NCBI RefSeq assembly: GCF_018069705.1
Contig: NZ_CP072943.1
Span: 310,001-374,000, forward strand
Direction of reading: 5' to 3'
DNA: 64,000 nt
DNA from: Aminithiophilus ramosus
GTDB lineage: Bacteria > Synergistota > Synergistia > Synergistales > Aminithiophilaceae
Part shown: positions 8,718-18,181 of the stretch, one piece after another
Numbering within the stretch: the first letter of the stretch is position 1
How the letters are laid out: every line of letters begins with the position of its first letter
The notes under the pieces: model-generated
Told to the model about the DNA's origin: nothing
Database searches by the model: none
The model's input: the letters and a program-made list of their open reading frames with translations, nothing else
Made by a program: the position numbers and the translations under genes

Positions 8718-11700
8718 ATGCGCCACGAGATGCGACCCCTTTCCTTCGAAAGAGAGCTGCGCTGGGCACTGGCGGAGTGGGAGCATCGCCGCTCCATCTT
8801 CTCCGTTCCCCAGGCGCTCTTCTGGGTGCCCCGACAGGTTCCCTTCGCGTCGAGGCTCTTCGATCGCGAACTGGCCGCGCCCGTCGGTCCCGCAGCCGGT
8901 CCCCATACCCAGATGGCCCGCAACATCGTCGCCTCCTGGCTGTCGGGGGCCCGCTTCATCGAGCTCAAGACCGTCCAGGCCGCCGACGAACTGGAGATTC
9001 CCCGGCCCTGCATCGACATGGCCGACGAGGGATACAACGTCGAGTGGTCCCAGGAGCTGAGGCTCGAGGCGTCGGCCGATCAGTACATTCAGGCCTGGCT
9101 CTGGGTCCATCTCCTGCCCGCTCTTCTGGGCTGGCCCCGGGGCGGCGGGGGGACGATCTTCAACATGAGCGTCGGCTACGACCTGGCGGGGATTCTCTCG
9201 GCGCCCATGCAGGCCTTCATGGATCGCCTCGCCGACGCCTCGGATCGCCTCGCCGAGCTGAAGGCGACGCTGGGACGGCTCTTCCCCCCGGCGGCCGACG
9301 TGGATCTTCCGGGTCGGATCGTCACGAGCTGTACCCTTTCGACGATGCACGGCTGCCCTCCCGACGAGATCGAGCGCATCGGGACCTACCTCATCCAGGA
9401 GAGGGGCCTTCACCTGACGGTCAAGCTCAACCCGACTCTGCTGGGCAGGGAAACCCTCCTGTCCCTCCTTCACGGCCGTCTCGGCTTCGACGAGGTCGTC
9501 GTCCCCGATTCGGTCTTCGCCAAGGACCTGGCCTATCCCAAGGCTCGGGAGATCATCGCCGGCCTGAAGGAAAGGGCGGCCCGGCGGGGCGTCACTTTCT
9601 CCGTCAAGCTGACCAACACCCTGGCCGCGGCCAACCATCGCGGTCTCCTCGAAGGCGACGAGATGTACCTTTCGGGCCGCCCTCTCTTCCCCCTGGCCGT
9701 CCATCTCTTCCATCGCCTCGTCGAGGATTTCGACGGCGATCTCGACGTCTCCTTCTCGGCCGGAGCCGATGCCCTGAACGTGGCCGACCTTTTCGCCTGC
9801 GGCGTCCGGACGGTGACGATGGCCTCCGATCTCCTCAAGCCCGGAGGGACGGCCCGCATCCTTCAGGGGCTGGAGAATCTCGAGGCGGCCATGGCGGCGG
9901 CCTCCGCTTCCAATCTGGCCTCTTTCGCCGCGAGGCGCCGCGAGAAGCTGGCCGATCTGGCCGCAAGGTCCCTCTCCGACGGGCGCTACAGGAAGGACCG
10001 CAGCCGGAAGGAGGCCAAGGTCGCCTCGCCTCTGGGCTTTTTCGACTGCGTCGAGGCGCCCTGCTCCGCCGCCTGCCCCGTCCATCAGGACATTCCCCTC
10101 TACGCCCGCCTCCTCGCCGAGGGGCGCCGCGACGAGGCCCTGGCCACCGTCCTCCGCCGCAACCCCCTCCCGGGGCTGACGGGTTTCGTCTGCACCCAGG
10201 CCTGTCGGGAACGGTGCACCCGCGTCGATTACGACGAGCCCGTCGCCATCCGGGCCCTGAAGGGCTTCGCCGCCTCCGGCGAGGCTTCCTTAGGGCTCTG
10301 CCGTCCCCCCTCGGGGCATCGCGTCGCCGTCGTCGGGGCCGGTCCGTCGGGACTGGCCGCATCGGCCCGTCTGGCCCTCGAGGGCGTCGCCGTCACCCTC
10401 TTCGAGGCCCGAAGGAGGGCCGGAGGGATGATGGCTATCGCCCCGGCCTTTCGACTTCCGCCGGAGGTCCTCGACAGGGACGTGAAACGCATCGTCGATC
10501 TCGGCGTCGACCTGCGCCTGAATGCCGTCGTCGAGGGCCCGCCGGAGAGCCTCCTCGACGCCTTCGACGCCGTCTACGTCGCCACGGGCTTCCCCTGTGA
10601 CGTCCCTCTCGGCCTGGAGGGGGAGAGGGCGCCCGCCGTCTGGGGCGCCCTGAGGCTCCTCGAGGCCGTCGCCTCGGGGGAACGGCCCGAGCTGGGCTCC
10701 TCCGTCGTCGTCGTCGGCGGCGGGAACACGGCCGTCGACGCCGCCCGGACGGCCGCGCGCCTCTGCGGCCGCCCCGTCACCCTCCTCTACCGCCGGACCC
10801 GGCAGGAGATGCCCGCCGCGCCGGAAGAGGTGGAGCTCCTGCTGGAGGAGGGGAACGTCCTCGTCGAACTGGCCTCGCCGGTGGAGCTCCTCTTCGAGGG
10901 GGGGCGCCTCCGTGCCATCGAGTGCGAGCGCAACCGTCTGGGCGAGGCCGACGCCTCGGGGCGACGCCGTCCTCTCGCGACGGGCGTCTGTTTCACCCTA
11001 AAGGCCGACAGCGTCATCGCCGCCGTCGGCCAGCTTCAGGAGTCTCCCCTCTTCAGCAAGAGCCGTCTCGCGCTGGAGAAGGGGAAGCTGCCCCTGGCCC
11101 TTTCGGGGCGCAGCGCCGTCGCCGGAATCTACGGCGGCGGCGACCTGGCGCGCGGTCCCGATACGGTCATCGCCGCCTGTGCCGACGGCCTCCGCGCCGC
11201 CGAAAGCATCGCCCGGTCTCTGGGCATTCCCGCCGAGGAGCCGCCCCTACCGCCCCTTCCGACGGTCGGCGAGCTCGATCGGGCCAGGAGGGCCCGAGCC
11301 CGCAAGGAGGCTCCCTGTCGGCCGTCCCGGAGTCCTCTGGGCGAAAGGGGGGCTTTCGCCTCCGTCGAGGGCCTTTTCGACGAAGAGGGAGCTCGCGCCG
11401 AGGCCCGGCGCTGTCTCCAGTGCGCCGATCTCTGCGACAAGTGCGTCGAGGTCTGTCCCAACAGGGCCAACGTGGCCTATTCGATCACGACGGCCGCCGT
11501 GACGGCCCCCGTCGTCGAGGAGCGGGAGGGGCGCCTCGTCGCCGTCGGGGCCGAGACGGTGACGATCCGCCAGACGGGCCAGATCGTCCACGTCGAGGAA
11601 CTCTGCAACGGATGCGGCAACTGCGCCACTTTCTGCGTCCATCAAGGCCGGCCCTACGAGGCCAAGCCCCGCCTCTTCCTCGGCCGGAGCGCCTTCGAGG

Positions 11701-11975
11701 CCGAGGAGGAGAACGCCCTTTTCCTCGACGAAAGGGCCCTCTTCTGGCGCGAGAAGGGGCGCACGGTCCGGCTGGAGCGCCTCGCCGAGGGGTACCGCTA
11801 CGACGACGACCGCGTCGAGATCGTCGTCGACGGCGCCTTTCGCCTCGTCGGGGGAAGGGTGAAAAGGGCCTTCGAGGGCCCCCTCTCCCTGGTCCGGGCG
11901 GCCTCGATGGCCCTCGTCGACGAGGGGCTGCGCCGGAGCGCTCCCTTCCTCCTCGCGGCCCGTGACGTACAATAG
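8718..11975 (+). CDS. ygfK: YgfK-type FAD/NAD(P) iron-sulfur oxidoreductase (annotated in the family as putative selenate reductase subunit)
   Basis: This large 1085-residue redox protein resembles dihydropyrimidine dehydrogenase and glutamate synthase small subunit. Domains in order: an N-terminal TIM-barrel-like, dihydroorotate-dehydrogenase-like part; cysteine cluster APCSAACPVHQDIP with CTQACRERC (about 448-500); FAD Rossmann motif VGAGPSGLAASARL; NAD(P) motif VGGGNTAVDAARTA; then C-terminal ferredoxin cysteines QCADLCDKCVEVCPNRA and CNGCGNCATFC. The ATG at 8718 follows GGGGGAGG; the frame is open far upstream inside ssnA, but that part is a shadow. In urate-fermenting bacteria this protein is thought to supply or take electrons for purine ring reduction. 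The 'selenate reductase' label is historical. Confidence 0.92.
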   Translation: MRHEMRPLSFERELRWALAEWEHRRSIFSVPQALFWVPRQVPFASRLFDRELAAPVGPAAGPHTQMARNIVASWLSGARFIELKTVQAADELEIPRPCIDMADEGYNVEWSQELRLEASADQYIQAWLWVHLLPALLGWPRGGGGTIFNMSVGYDLAGILSAPMQAFMDRLADASDRLAELKATLGRLFPPAADVDLPGRIVTSCTLSTMHGCPPDEIERIGTYLIQERGLHLTVKLNPTLLGRETLLSLLHGRLGFDEVVVPDSVFAKDLAYPKAREIIAGLKERAARRGVTFSVKLTNTLAAANHRGLLEGDEMYLSGRPLFPLAVHLFHRLVEDFDGDLDVSFSAGADALNVADLFACGVRTVTMASDLLKPGGTARILQGLENLEAAMAAASASNLASFAARRREKLADLAARSLSDGRYRKDRSRKEAKVASPLGFFDCVEAPCSAACPVHQDIPLYARLLAEGRRDEALATVLRRNPLPGLTGFVCTQACRERCTRVDYDEPVAIRALKGFAASGEASLGLCRPPSGHRVAVVGAGPSGLAASARLALEGVAVTLFEARRRAGGMMAIAPAFRLPPEVLDRDVKRIVDLGVDLRLNAVVEGPPESLLDAFDAVYVATGFPCDVPLGLEGERAPAVWGALRLLEAVASGERPELGSSVVVVGGGNTAVDAARTAARLCGRPVTLLYRRTRQEMPAAPEEVELLLEEGNVLVELASPVELLFEGGRLRAIECERNRLGEADASGRRRPLATGVCFTLKADSVIAAVGQLQESPLFSKSRLALEKGKLPLALSGRSAVAGIYGGGDLARGPDTVIAACADGLRAAESIARSLGIPAEEPPLPPLPTVGELDRARRARARKEAPCRPSRSPLGERGAFASVEGLFDEEGARAEARRCLQCADLCDKCVEVCPNRANVAYSITTAAVTAPVVEEREGRLVAVGAETVTIRQTGQIVHVEELCNGCGNCATFCVHQGRPYEAKPRLFLGRSAFEAEEENALFLDERALFWREKGRTVRLERLAEGYRYDDDRVEIVVDGAFRLVGGRVKRAFEGPLSLVRAASMALVDEGLRRSAPFLLAARDVQ

Positions 11976-12008
11976 ACGGAGTGCCCTCACTCAAGGAGCG
12001 TGATCGCC

Positions 12009-13232
12009 TTGGACTTCGAGCGCGTCAGAGATCTTGCGGCAGAGTACGGGCCCGCCATGACCCGCTTTCTTCGCGACATGGTGGCCCTTCCCAGCGAGAG
12101 CTGCGACGAGGCGGCCGTCATCGACCGCATCGGGCAGGAGATGGAGCGCGTCGGATTCGACGCCGTCGAAATCGACGCCATGGGCAACATCAGGGGAACG
12201 ATGGGCTCGGGGCCGCGCCTCGTCGCCTTCGATGCCCACATCGATACGGTGGGCGTCGGGGAACGGTCCAACTGGACCTTCGATCCCTACTCGGGCTACG
12301 AGGACGAACGTACCGTCGGAGGCAGGGGGACGAGCGATCAGGAGGGCGGCATGGCCTCCATGATCTACGGAGCGAAGATCATGAAGGAGCTGGGGCTTCT
12401 CGAGGGGCTCACCGTCGTCTTCGTCGGATCCGTCCAGGAGGAGGACTGCGACGGCCTCTGCTGGCAGTACCTCCACAACGAGGTGGGCCTCCGTCCCGAG
12501 CTGGTCGTCCTCACCGAACCGACGGACGGGCGGATCCACAGGGGGCAGAGAGGGCGCATGGAGATCTGCGTCCGCACCCGCGGCGTGAGCTGTCACGGCT
12601 CTGCCCCGGAGCGCGGCGACAACGCCATTTACAAGATGGCTCCCATCCTGACCGAGCTGCGGGCCCTCCACGCCAACCTCAGGGACGATCCCTTCCTGGG
12701 CAGGGGGAGCCTGACCGTGTCGGAAATCTTCCACTCCTCGCCGTCGCGCTGCGCCGTCGCCGACGGCTGCCGGATCTCCGTCGACCGGCGCCTCACGGCG
12801 GGGGAGACGGCCGATTCGGCCCTGACGGAGATCGGCAATCTTCCCGCCGTCGTCGCCTCCGGGGCCGAGGTCTTCCTCTACAGCTACGACCGGCCCTCCT
12901 ACAGAGGTCTCGTCTACCCCACGGAGTGCTATTTCCCCGCCTGGGTCGTCGAGGAGGGGCACCCGGCCGTTCAGGCCATGGCCGGAGCCTTCCGCTCCGT
13001 CCTGCAAAGGGAGCCGGTCATCGACAAGTGGACCTTCTCCACCAACGGCGTCGCCATCACGGGGCGCTACGCCATCCCCTGCGTCGGCTTCGGCCCCGGC
13101 CATGAAGATCAGGCCCACGCGCCGAACGAGAGGACCTGGAAGGGAGAACTTGTCGACTGCGCCGCCGTCTATGCGGTTTTTCCGACGCTCTATCTCGAAC
13201 GGACCGCCCCCGGGGGCAGGGAGGAAAAGTAG
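12009..13232 (+). CDS. ygeY: YgeY-type M20 zinc hydrolase
   Basis: This M20-family metallohydrolase has about 407 residues and carries [12 protein letters not shown], the metal histidine motif [19 protein letters not shown], the QEEDCDG glutamate pair, and [10 protein letters not shown] near the C-terminus. YgeY is consistently linked to ygeW and ygeX and probably hydrolyses a carbamoyl or acyl derivative of diaminopropionate. Two starts compete: GTG 12000 lies only one base after AAGGAG, whereas TTG 12009 has a normal ten-base spacing, so I prefer TTG. The stop is three bases before ygeW. Confidence 0.9.
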   Translation: MDFERVRDLAAEYGPAMTRFLRDMVALPSESCDEAAVIDRIGQEMERVGFDAVEIDAMGNIRGTMGSGPRLVAFDAHIDTVGVGERSNWTFDPYSGYEDERTVGGRGTSDQEGGMASMIYGAKIMKELGLLEGLTVVFVGSVQEEDCDGLCWQYLHNEVGLRPELVVLTEPTDGRIHRGQRGRMEICVRTRGVSCHGSAPERGDNAIYKMAPILTELRALHANLRDDPFLGRGSLTVSEIFHSSPSRCAVADGCRISVDRRLTAGETADSALTEIGNLPAVVASGAEVFLYSYDRPSYRGLVYPTECYFPAWVVEEGHPAVQAMAGAFRSVLQREPVIDKWTFSTNGVAITGRYAIPCVGFGPGHEDQAHAPNERTWKGELVDCAAVYAVFPTLYLERTAPGGREEK

Positions 13233-13235
13233 ACC

Positions 13236-14240
13236 ATGCAGAGCTATTTCCGCGGACGCCACTTCATCGACCTCGAAGCGTACAACAGGGAAGAGGTGGA
13301 GACCCTTCTCGACGTCTCCTTCGACCTGAAGCGCAAGTTCGCCATGGATATCCCCACGCCCTACCTGACGGGCAAGACCATGTTCCTCATGTTCTTCGAG
13401 CAGTCGACGCGGACCCGCAACTCCATGGAGGCCGGATTCGCCCAGCTCGGAGGCCACGCCGGGTTCCTCGACACGTCGAGCATGCAGGTCTCCCACGGCG
13501 AGAGCCCCAAGGACACGGCCATCATCCTGTCGGGCTACGGCCACGCCATCGCCTGCCGCTACTGCAACTGGGGCTACGGCAATGCCTACCTCAACGAGAT
13601 GGCCCGCTGGTCCCGGGTGCCCGTCATGAACCTCCAGTGCGATCTCTACCATCCCATGCAGGCCCTGGCCGACCTGATGACGATGAAGGAGAAGTTCGAT
13701 TCCCTGAAGCGCCTCAAGGTCTCCATCATCTGGGCCTATGCCGAGAGCCACAAGAAGCCCATCTCCGTTCCCGTCTCCCAGATCCTCCTCTTCCCCCGGT
13801 GGGGCATGGACGTCGTCCTGGCCCACCCCAGGGGATGGGAGCTGCCCGACTGGGTCATCGCCAAGGCCAAGGCCAACGCCGAAAAATACGGCGGCACTGT
13901 CACCGTCACCGACGACGAGGCCGAGGCCTACCGCGGCGCCCACATCGTCATCCCCAAGAACTGGGGCAACTGGGTGACGGACCAGACGGGGCTCCAGGCC
14001 TCGGGGGCCGTCAAAGTCGTCGATGACAAACTCCGGGCCCACCGTTCCTGGAAGTGCACCGAGGAGAAGATGGCCACGGCCGACCGCGACGTCGTCTACA
14101 TGCACGCCCTCCCGGCGGACCGGAACAACGAGGTGGAAGACGCCGTCATCGACGGGCCTCGCTCCATCGTCTACGATGAGGCCGAAAACCGCATCCACAC
14201 GGCCAAGGCCGTCATGACCCTCCTCATGGGAGGGCGGTAG
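13236..14240 (+). CDS. ygeW: YgeW-type knotted carbamoyltransferase
   Basis: This 334-residue member of the aspartate/ornithine carbamoyltransferase superfamily has carbamoyl-phosphate motif FEQSTRTRNS (STRTR at 57-61), YHPMQALAD, and HALPADRNNEV, the variant of the HCLP region typical of YgeW/UTCase proteins. The expected role is phosphorolysis or transfer of a carbamoyl group from an intermediate of urate breakdown, with carbamoyl phosphate yielding ATP through a carbamate kinase, which is not in this window. E. coli YgeW is longer at its N-terminus. ATG 13236 follows GGGAGG about 12 bases upstream. Confidence 0.93.
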   Translation: MQSYFRGRHFIDLEAYNREEVETLLDVSFDLKRKFAMDIPTPYLTGKTMFLMFFEQSTRTRNSMEAGFAQLGGHAGFLDTSSMQVSHGESPKDTAIILSGYGHAIACRYCNWGYGNAYLNEMARWSRVPVMNLQCDLYHPMQALADLMTMKEKFDSLKRLKVSIIWAYAESHKKPISVPVSQILLFPRWGMDVVLAHPRGWELPDWVIAKAKANAEKYGGTVTVTDDEAEAYRGAHIVIPKNWGNWVTDQTGLQASGAVKVVDDKLRAHRSWKCTEEKMATADRDVVYMHALPADRNNEVEDAVIDGPRSIVYDEAENRIHTAKAVMTLLMGGR

Positions 14241-14358
14241 GCCCCCCGGCGGTCGAAGGCGCTTTTCGAAGGGCTTCGGCCGCCCCTTGCGGGAGATCTT
14301 TCGGTCGTCTCGTTCCGAAGGCCTCCCGTCGGCCCTTTTCGCAAGGAGGTCTGATCCG

Positions 14359-14937
14359 ATGGAGACCGAAAAGATCCGGACCCTGACGGCACGCGAAGTG
14401 AACCTCATGCTCGACGTCATCGAAGAGGAGATTCTTCCCCTGACGGAGGTCCTCGTCCGCCAGGGGCACAACCTCTTCGGCGGCGCTGTTCTCGACGCCG
14501 TCACCCTGAGGACGCTCGTCGTGGGGAGCAACCGCCGCGGCGAAAATCCCGTCTTTCACGGCGAGATCGACACGATCATGCGCTTTTTCGAGATGCCCCA
14601 CAGGCCCAAGGCGGAGGAGACGGTCTTCCTGGCCACGCACGAGCCCTGCTCCATGTGCCTCTCGGCCCTGGCCTGGTCGGGTTTTCGCGAGGTCTGGTAC
14701 CTCTTCGACTACAGCGAGACGGCTCAGGATTTTCACATGGCCGACGACCTGAAGATGCTCGAATCCCTCTTCGGCACGACGACGCCCAACGGCCGCAACG
14801 CCTACTTCAACCTCAGGAGCCTCCGCGAGGCCCTGGCCGATCTGGACGAGAGGGACAAAATCGAGGAGCGCATCGCCCGCATCAAGGAGCTCTACCGCGA
14901 GCTCCCCGTCGACCTGGGCGAGGGCGGGGCGGAATGA
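14359..14937 (+). CDS. Purine-type nucleoside/base deaminase (CDA superfamily)
   Basis: This 192-residue zinc deaminase is defined by HGEIDTIMRF (zinc His plus catalytic Glu; HGE instead of the usual HAE) and EPCSMCLSA (two zinc cysteines). Proteins of this length with HGE plus THEPCS are common beside purine catabolic genes, so deamination of guanine or a related purine is plausible, but the substrate is inferred. The ATG at 14359 has GCAAGGAGG upstream; a 118-base gap separates it from ygeW. Its TGA overlaps the next start as ATGA, coupling it to the HEPN-like gene. A link to that cassette rather than to purine breakdown is therefore also possible. Confidence 0.75.
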   Translation: METEKIRTLTAREVNLMLDVIEEEILPLTEVLVRQGHNLFGGAVLDAVTLRTLVVGSNRRGENPVFHGEIDTIMRFFEMPHRPKAEETVFLATHEPCSMCLSALAWSGFREVWYLFDYSETAQDFHMADDLKMLESLFGTTTPNGRNAYFNLRSLREALADLDERDKIEERIARIKELYRELPVDLGEGGAE

Positions 14938-15380
14938 AAGGAAGCGGCTGTGTGACGGCTGATTTTTACGATGCCCACCTCCGCCATTGGGAGGACGGCG
15001 AAGCGCTCTATGAGGCGAAACGCCTCGCCAATGCCGATCACCTCTACGGCTTCGCGGCCGAGTGCGGCCTCAAGTGCCTCATGAAGGCCTTCGGCATGGT
15101 CGTCGATCCCTCGGGAACTCCCCTTGAGCGGAGGGATCGCGTGCATGTCAGGAATGGCGAGAAGGAGGGTACCTGGGGGCGTTATGAAACCTACCGGTCG
15201 GGTCGCAAAGCCGCCTCCTATCTTCTCCCTGCCGGTGATCCCTTTAGCGACTGGGACGTCTCGCAGCGCTACGCCCATCGGTCTTGTTTCGACGCCTTTC
15301 GTGTCGGCCTCCACCGCGGCGGTGCGGCGGCGGTGAAGGATCTGGTGAGGAAAGCCCGTCTGGAGGGGGTGATCGGGTGA
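14934..15380 (+). CDS. HEPN-like small protein, first gene of an ATPase cassette
   Basis: This 148-residue protein is of unproven function. The N-terminal half is a helical, cysteine-bearing segment (RLANADHLYGFAAECGLK, residues 30-47) resembling HEPN-domain proteins; RDRVHV at 67-72 and RYAHRS at 112-117 supply Arg...His pairs of the kind used by HEPN ribonucleases, but I cannot confirm a catalytic motif. The start overlaps the deaminase stop (ATGA) and the stop overlaps the next start (GTGA). This coupling argues that it works with the two NTPases that follow. Fold prediction would settle the HEPN call. Confidence 0.5.
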   Translation: MKGSGCVTADFYDAHLRHWEDGEALYEAKRLANADHLYGFAAECGLKCLMKAFGMVVDPSGTPLERRDRVHVRNGEKEGTWGRYETYRSGRKAASYLLPAGDPFSDWDVSQRYAHRSCFDAFRVGLHRGGAAAVKDLVRKARLEGVIG

Positions 15381-16675
15381 AGACGTTCGATGAGATCCTT
15401 CCGACCATCGCCGATGTCTTTCGGGAGATGGCCGAAGACGTGGAACGGCTGGGGCCCGTCGTGATCAACCGCGATCTGCACGGTCGCGTTCGCCTCGTCC
15501 TGGAGGAACGAGTCCGAGGCGACGGGGAGTCCGGGCCTTGCGGTCGCCTCTCCGAGCGGCTGGCGGAGGTCCTCGCCCCTCACGCCTTCGAGGCCGAGGA
15601 TATGGTCCTTTTCGAGCCCTCCCTGGAGGCCGTGACGCGGGGAGCCCCGTCCTTTCCCCTGGAAGGTTTCGCCGGCGTGACCGTCGTCGACCGTCTGGCG
15701 ACGGAGGGCGATTGGAGTTCCATCGCCGAGGTCTCCCCCGGCGCTCCCCGTCTGGTCTTCTTTTCCGTGAAGGGAGGCGTGGGGCGATCGACGGCCCTGG
15801 CCGTGGCGGCCTGGTCCCTGGCCCGATCGGGACGGCGCGTTCTCGTCTTCGATCTCGACCTCGAGGCGCCGGGGCTCTCCAGCGCCCTACTTCCGGCGGA
15901 GCGCCGCCCGGCCTTCGGCATCGTCGACTGGCTTGCGGAGGACCTCGTCGGCAACGGAGAGCCCCTCATCGAGGCCATGACGGCGAAAAGCGACCTCTGC
16001 CGCGACGGTGATATCCTCGTCGTTCCCGCCCATGGCCGCGATCCCGGCGAGTACCCGGCCAAACTCGGCCGGGCCTGGATGGGCAGGATCGCCGCCGACG
16101 GTTCCCGCGAGCCCTGGCCGGAACGTCTGAAGGGCCTGATCGGCGCTCTGGAGCGACGGTGGCGCCCCGACGTGATCCTCGTCGACTCCCGGGCCGGCAT
16201 CGACGAGGTGGCCTCTGCCTGCGTCTCCGGCCTCGGGGCGAAGGCCGTTCTCCTTTTCGCCTTCGACAGCGACCAGACCTGGGAGGGCTACGGGATCCTT
16301 TTCCGCCACTGGAACCGGACCGGTGTCGCTCGCGCGATCCGCGAGAGGCTCCACCTGGTGGGAGCCATGATCCCCGAGACGGATGGGGCCCGCTACGTGG
16401 CGGGGTTGTGCCAGAGGGCCTGGGACCTTTTCACCGAAACCCTCTACGACGAGGTCCCTCCCGGTGAGCCTGCAGGCGATCTGTTCAGCTTCGACGAGTC
16501 GGACGAGACGGCACCCCATTTCCCCTGGCCCATCCGCTGGCACCGCGGCTTTGCCGCCCTCCAGTCTCTCCACGAGCGCTTCGCCTCCGTCGATGGCGAC
16601 GAGGTCCGGGCCCTTTTCGGTCCCTTCCTGGAGGGGGTCGAGTCCTGCGTCGCCGAGGAGGATTCAAGACGATGA
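15377..16675 (+). CDS. ParA/MinD-like ATPase with KGGVGR variant P-loop
   Basis: The 432-residue protein has an N-terminal region of about 125 residues without recognisable motifs, followed by a SIMIBI-class ATPase domain. The deviant Walker A is KGGVGRST (132-139): the first lysine is kept, but the usual GK lysine is arginine. The switch-like VFDLDLEAPGLSS and the Walker B region VILVDSRAGI follow. This is the KGGVGR-motif variant group, found in multi-gene bacterial conflict or sensing loci rather than in chromosome partition. GTG 15377 overlaps the upstream stop (GTGA), and the stop overlaps the next start (ATGA). A partitioning role is unlikely, with no ParB or parS-like partner seen. Confidence 0.8.
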   Translation: MKTFDEILPTIADVFREMAEDVERLGPVVINRDLHGRVRLVLEERVRGDGESGPCGRLSERLAEVLAPHAFEAEDMVLFEPSLEAVTRGAPSFPLEGFAGVTVVDRLATEGDWSSIAEVSPGAPRLVFFSVKGGVGRSTALAVAAWSLARSGRRVLVFDLDLEAPGLSSALLPAERRPAFGIVDWLAEDLVGNGEPLIEAMTAKSDLCRDGDILVVPAHGRDPGEYPAKLGRAWMGRIAADGSREPWPERLKGLIGALERRWRPDVILVDSRAGIDEVASACVSGLGAKAVLLFAFDSDQTWEGYGILFRHWNRTGVARAIRERLHLVGAMIPETDGARYVAGLCQRAWDLFTETLYDEVPPGEPAGDLFSFDESDETAPHFPWPIRWHRGFAALQSLHERFASVDGDEVRALFGPFLEGVESCVAEEDSRR

Positions 16676-18105
16676 CGGAAACCGAGGGAATCCGTCGTGC
16701 CCTTATGGCGAGTCTCCCGGAACGTTTCACCGGCGATAGTGGTCGCTCCGATCCCGGTCGTCTCTATCTGCCTCCGGCCCATGTCCAGGCTCTCAGGCTC
16801 GAGTGCAGTCTCGTCGTCGGTTCCCGAGGCGTGGGCAAGTCCTTCTGGACGGAGGCTCTGGCCGACAGGGCTCTCCGGGTCCTGCTGGGAGTGGCCGTAA
16901 CGGAGCTGGAGAGCACCGAGGTCCACGTCGGTTTTTCCGCCCGTCCCGGGATCGACGCTTATCCCGATCAGTCCACCTTCGAGGAGCTCCGCAGGGCCGG
17001 TTTCGGGGCCTTCGACATCTGGCGGGCCGTCGTCACCCGGTGGCTGGCCTCCCTGGGTGGAGAGGCCGTCCCCGTCGAAAGCTGGCCGGCCAGCGTGCGA
17101 TGGGTCCGGGACAACGCCGAGGCCGTGGCCCGCCTTGCGGAGAAGGTCGATCGGAGGCTGTCCGAAGCGGGACGCAAGGGACTCATCGTCTTCGACGCCC
17201 TCGACAGGACGGGCGTCGACTGGCGGGTCATGGACGACACCGTTCGCGATCTGTTGCGCGTCGTGCTCTGGCTGACGTCTCACTGGGCCCTCCATGCCAA
17301 GGTTTTTCTGCGGGACGATCAGTTCACCCGCCCCGTGACCGATTTCCCCGATGCCTCCAAGCTGCTGGCGATGAAGTCGGAACTGACTTGGCAGCGCCAC
17401 GATCTCCACGGCCTTCTCTGGCAGCAGCTCTGCAACGGGGCGGGGGAGGCGGGAGTCGTCCTGCGGACCCTCTATGGCCGCGTTCGGGGGGAAGACCTCG
17501 CCGAAAGGGAGGGAATCTGGTACCTGGACGAAAAGGTCAAGCGGGAGGAGCTCCTGCAGAAGAAGCTCTTCGAGGCTCTGGCCGGCCCCTGGATGGGACG
17601 GGACCGCCGTCGCGGCGTCCCCTACACATGGATCGTCGGTCACCTGGCCGATGGTCGGGGTCGGACCTCGCCGCGGTCGTTCCTGCGTGCACTCAAGACG
17701 GCTGTCCAGGACTCGTCGGAACGGTACGGAGATCATGATTATCCTCTGCACTATGAGAGCATCAAACGAGGCGTTCAGACGGCTTCGGGGGTCCGCATCG
17801 CCGAAATGGCCGAGGACTACCCCTGGGTCGAGGCCCTGTCGGAACCGCTGAAGGGGTTGACCGTTCCCTGTTCCTTCGTCGCCGTCGAAGAAAGGTGGCG
17901 CGCCCGCTTTCCCGAAGGTCCGGAGAGCGTCGCCCCGGGGAAACTGCCTCCGTCGGGCGCCGAGAAGGGCTGGCCGGGCGTGAGGGAGGACATGAAAAAG
18001 TTGGGCCTTCTCGAGGTCATGGAAGACGGCAGGATCAACATGCCCGATCTCTATCGCGTCGGTTTCGGCCTGGGGCGCAAGGGTGGCGTCAAGCCCATGG
18101 CCTGA
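16672..18105 (+). CDS. P-loop NTPase of unknown function, partner of the KGGVGR ATPase
   Basis: The 477-residue protein carries Walker A VGSRGVGKSFW (GSRGVGKS at 50-57) and a Walker B-like GLIVFDALDR (170-179), followed by VFLRDDQF, which could be a sensor strand. The layout resembles STAND/AAA-type NTPases. The C-terminal 200 residues have no motif I recognise; a winged-helix-like end (REDMKKLGLLEVMEDGRINM) is possible. It overlaps the preceding ATPase by four bases and ends 76 bases before the purine permease. With the two genes before it, it forms a compact cassette inserted between the deaminase and permease of the purine cluster. I cannot name a function. Confidence 0.7.
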   Translation: MTETEGIRRALMASLPERFTGDSGRSDPGRLYLPPAHVQALRLECSLVVGSRGVGKSFWTEALADRALRVLLGVAVTELESTEVHVGFSARPGIDAYPDQSTFEELRRAGFGAFDIWRAVVTRWLASLGGEAVPVESWPASVRWVRDNAEAVARLAEKVDRRLSEAGRKGLIVFDALDRTGVDWRVMDDTVRDLLRVVLWLTSHWALHAKVFLRDDQFTRPVTDFPDASKLLAMKSELTWQRHDLHGLLWQQLCNGAGEAGVVLRTLYGRVRGEDLAEREGIWYLDEKVKREELLQKKLFEALAGPWMGRDRRRGVPYTWIVGHLADGRGRTSPRSFLRALKTAVQDSSERYGDHDYPLHYESIKRGVQTASGVRIAEMAEDYPWVEALSEPLKGLTVPCSFVAVEERWRARFPEGPESVAPGKLPPSGAEKGWPGVREDMKKLGLLEVMEDGRINMPDLYRVGFGLGRKGGVKPMA

Positions 18106-18181
18106 AAGCGCCGGGACATCGCGTTTCGTCGGCGGTCTTTTGCACGGTGATATTTCGGATGGAAACAAGGAGGTTTTTCCC

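Noticed and set aside
11991..14531. 846-codon minus-strand frame opposite ygeY, ygeW and the deaminase
   Set aside because: Same shadow pattern; the plus-strand genes have intact motifs.
15377..16675. Chromosome or plasmid partition ParA
   Set aside because: The P-loop is the KGGVGR variant, no ParB gene or parS-like repeats are nearby, and the gene is locked in a three-gene cassette.
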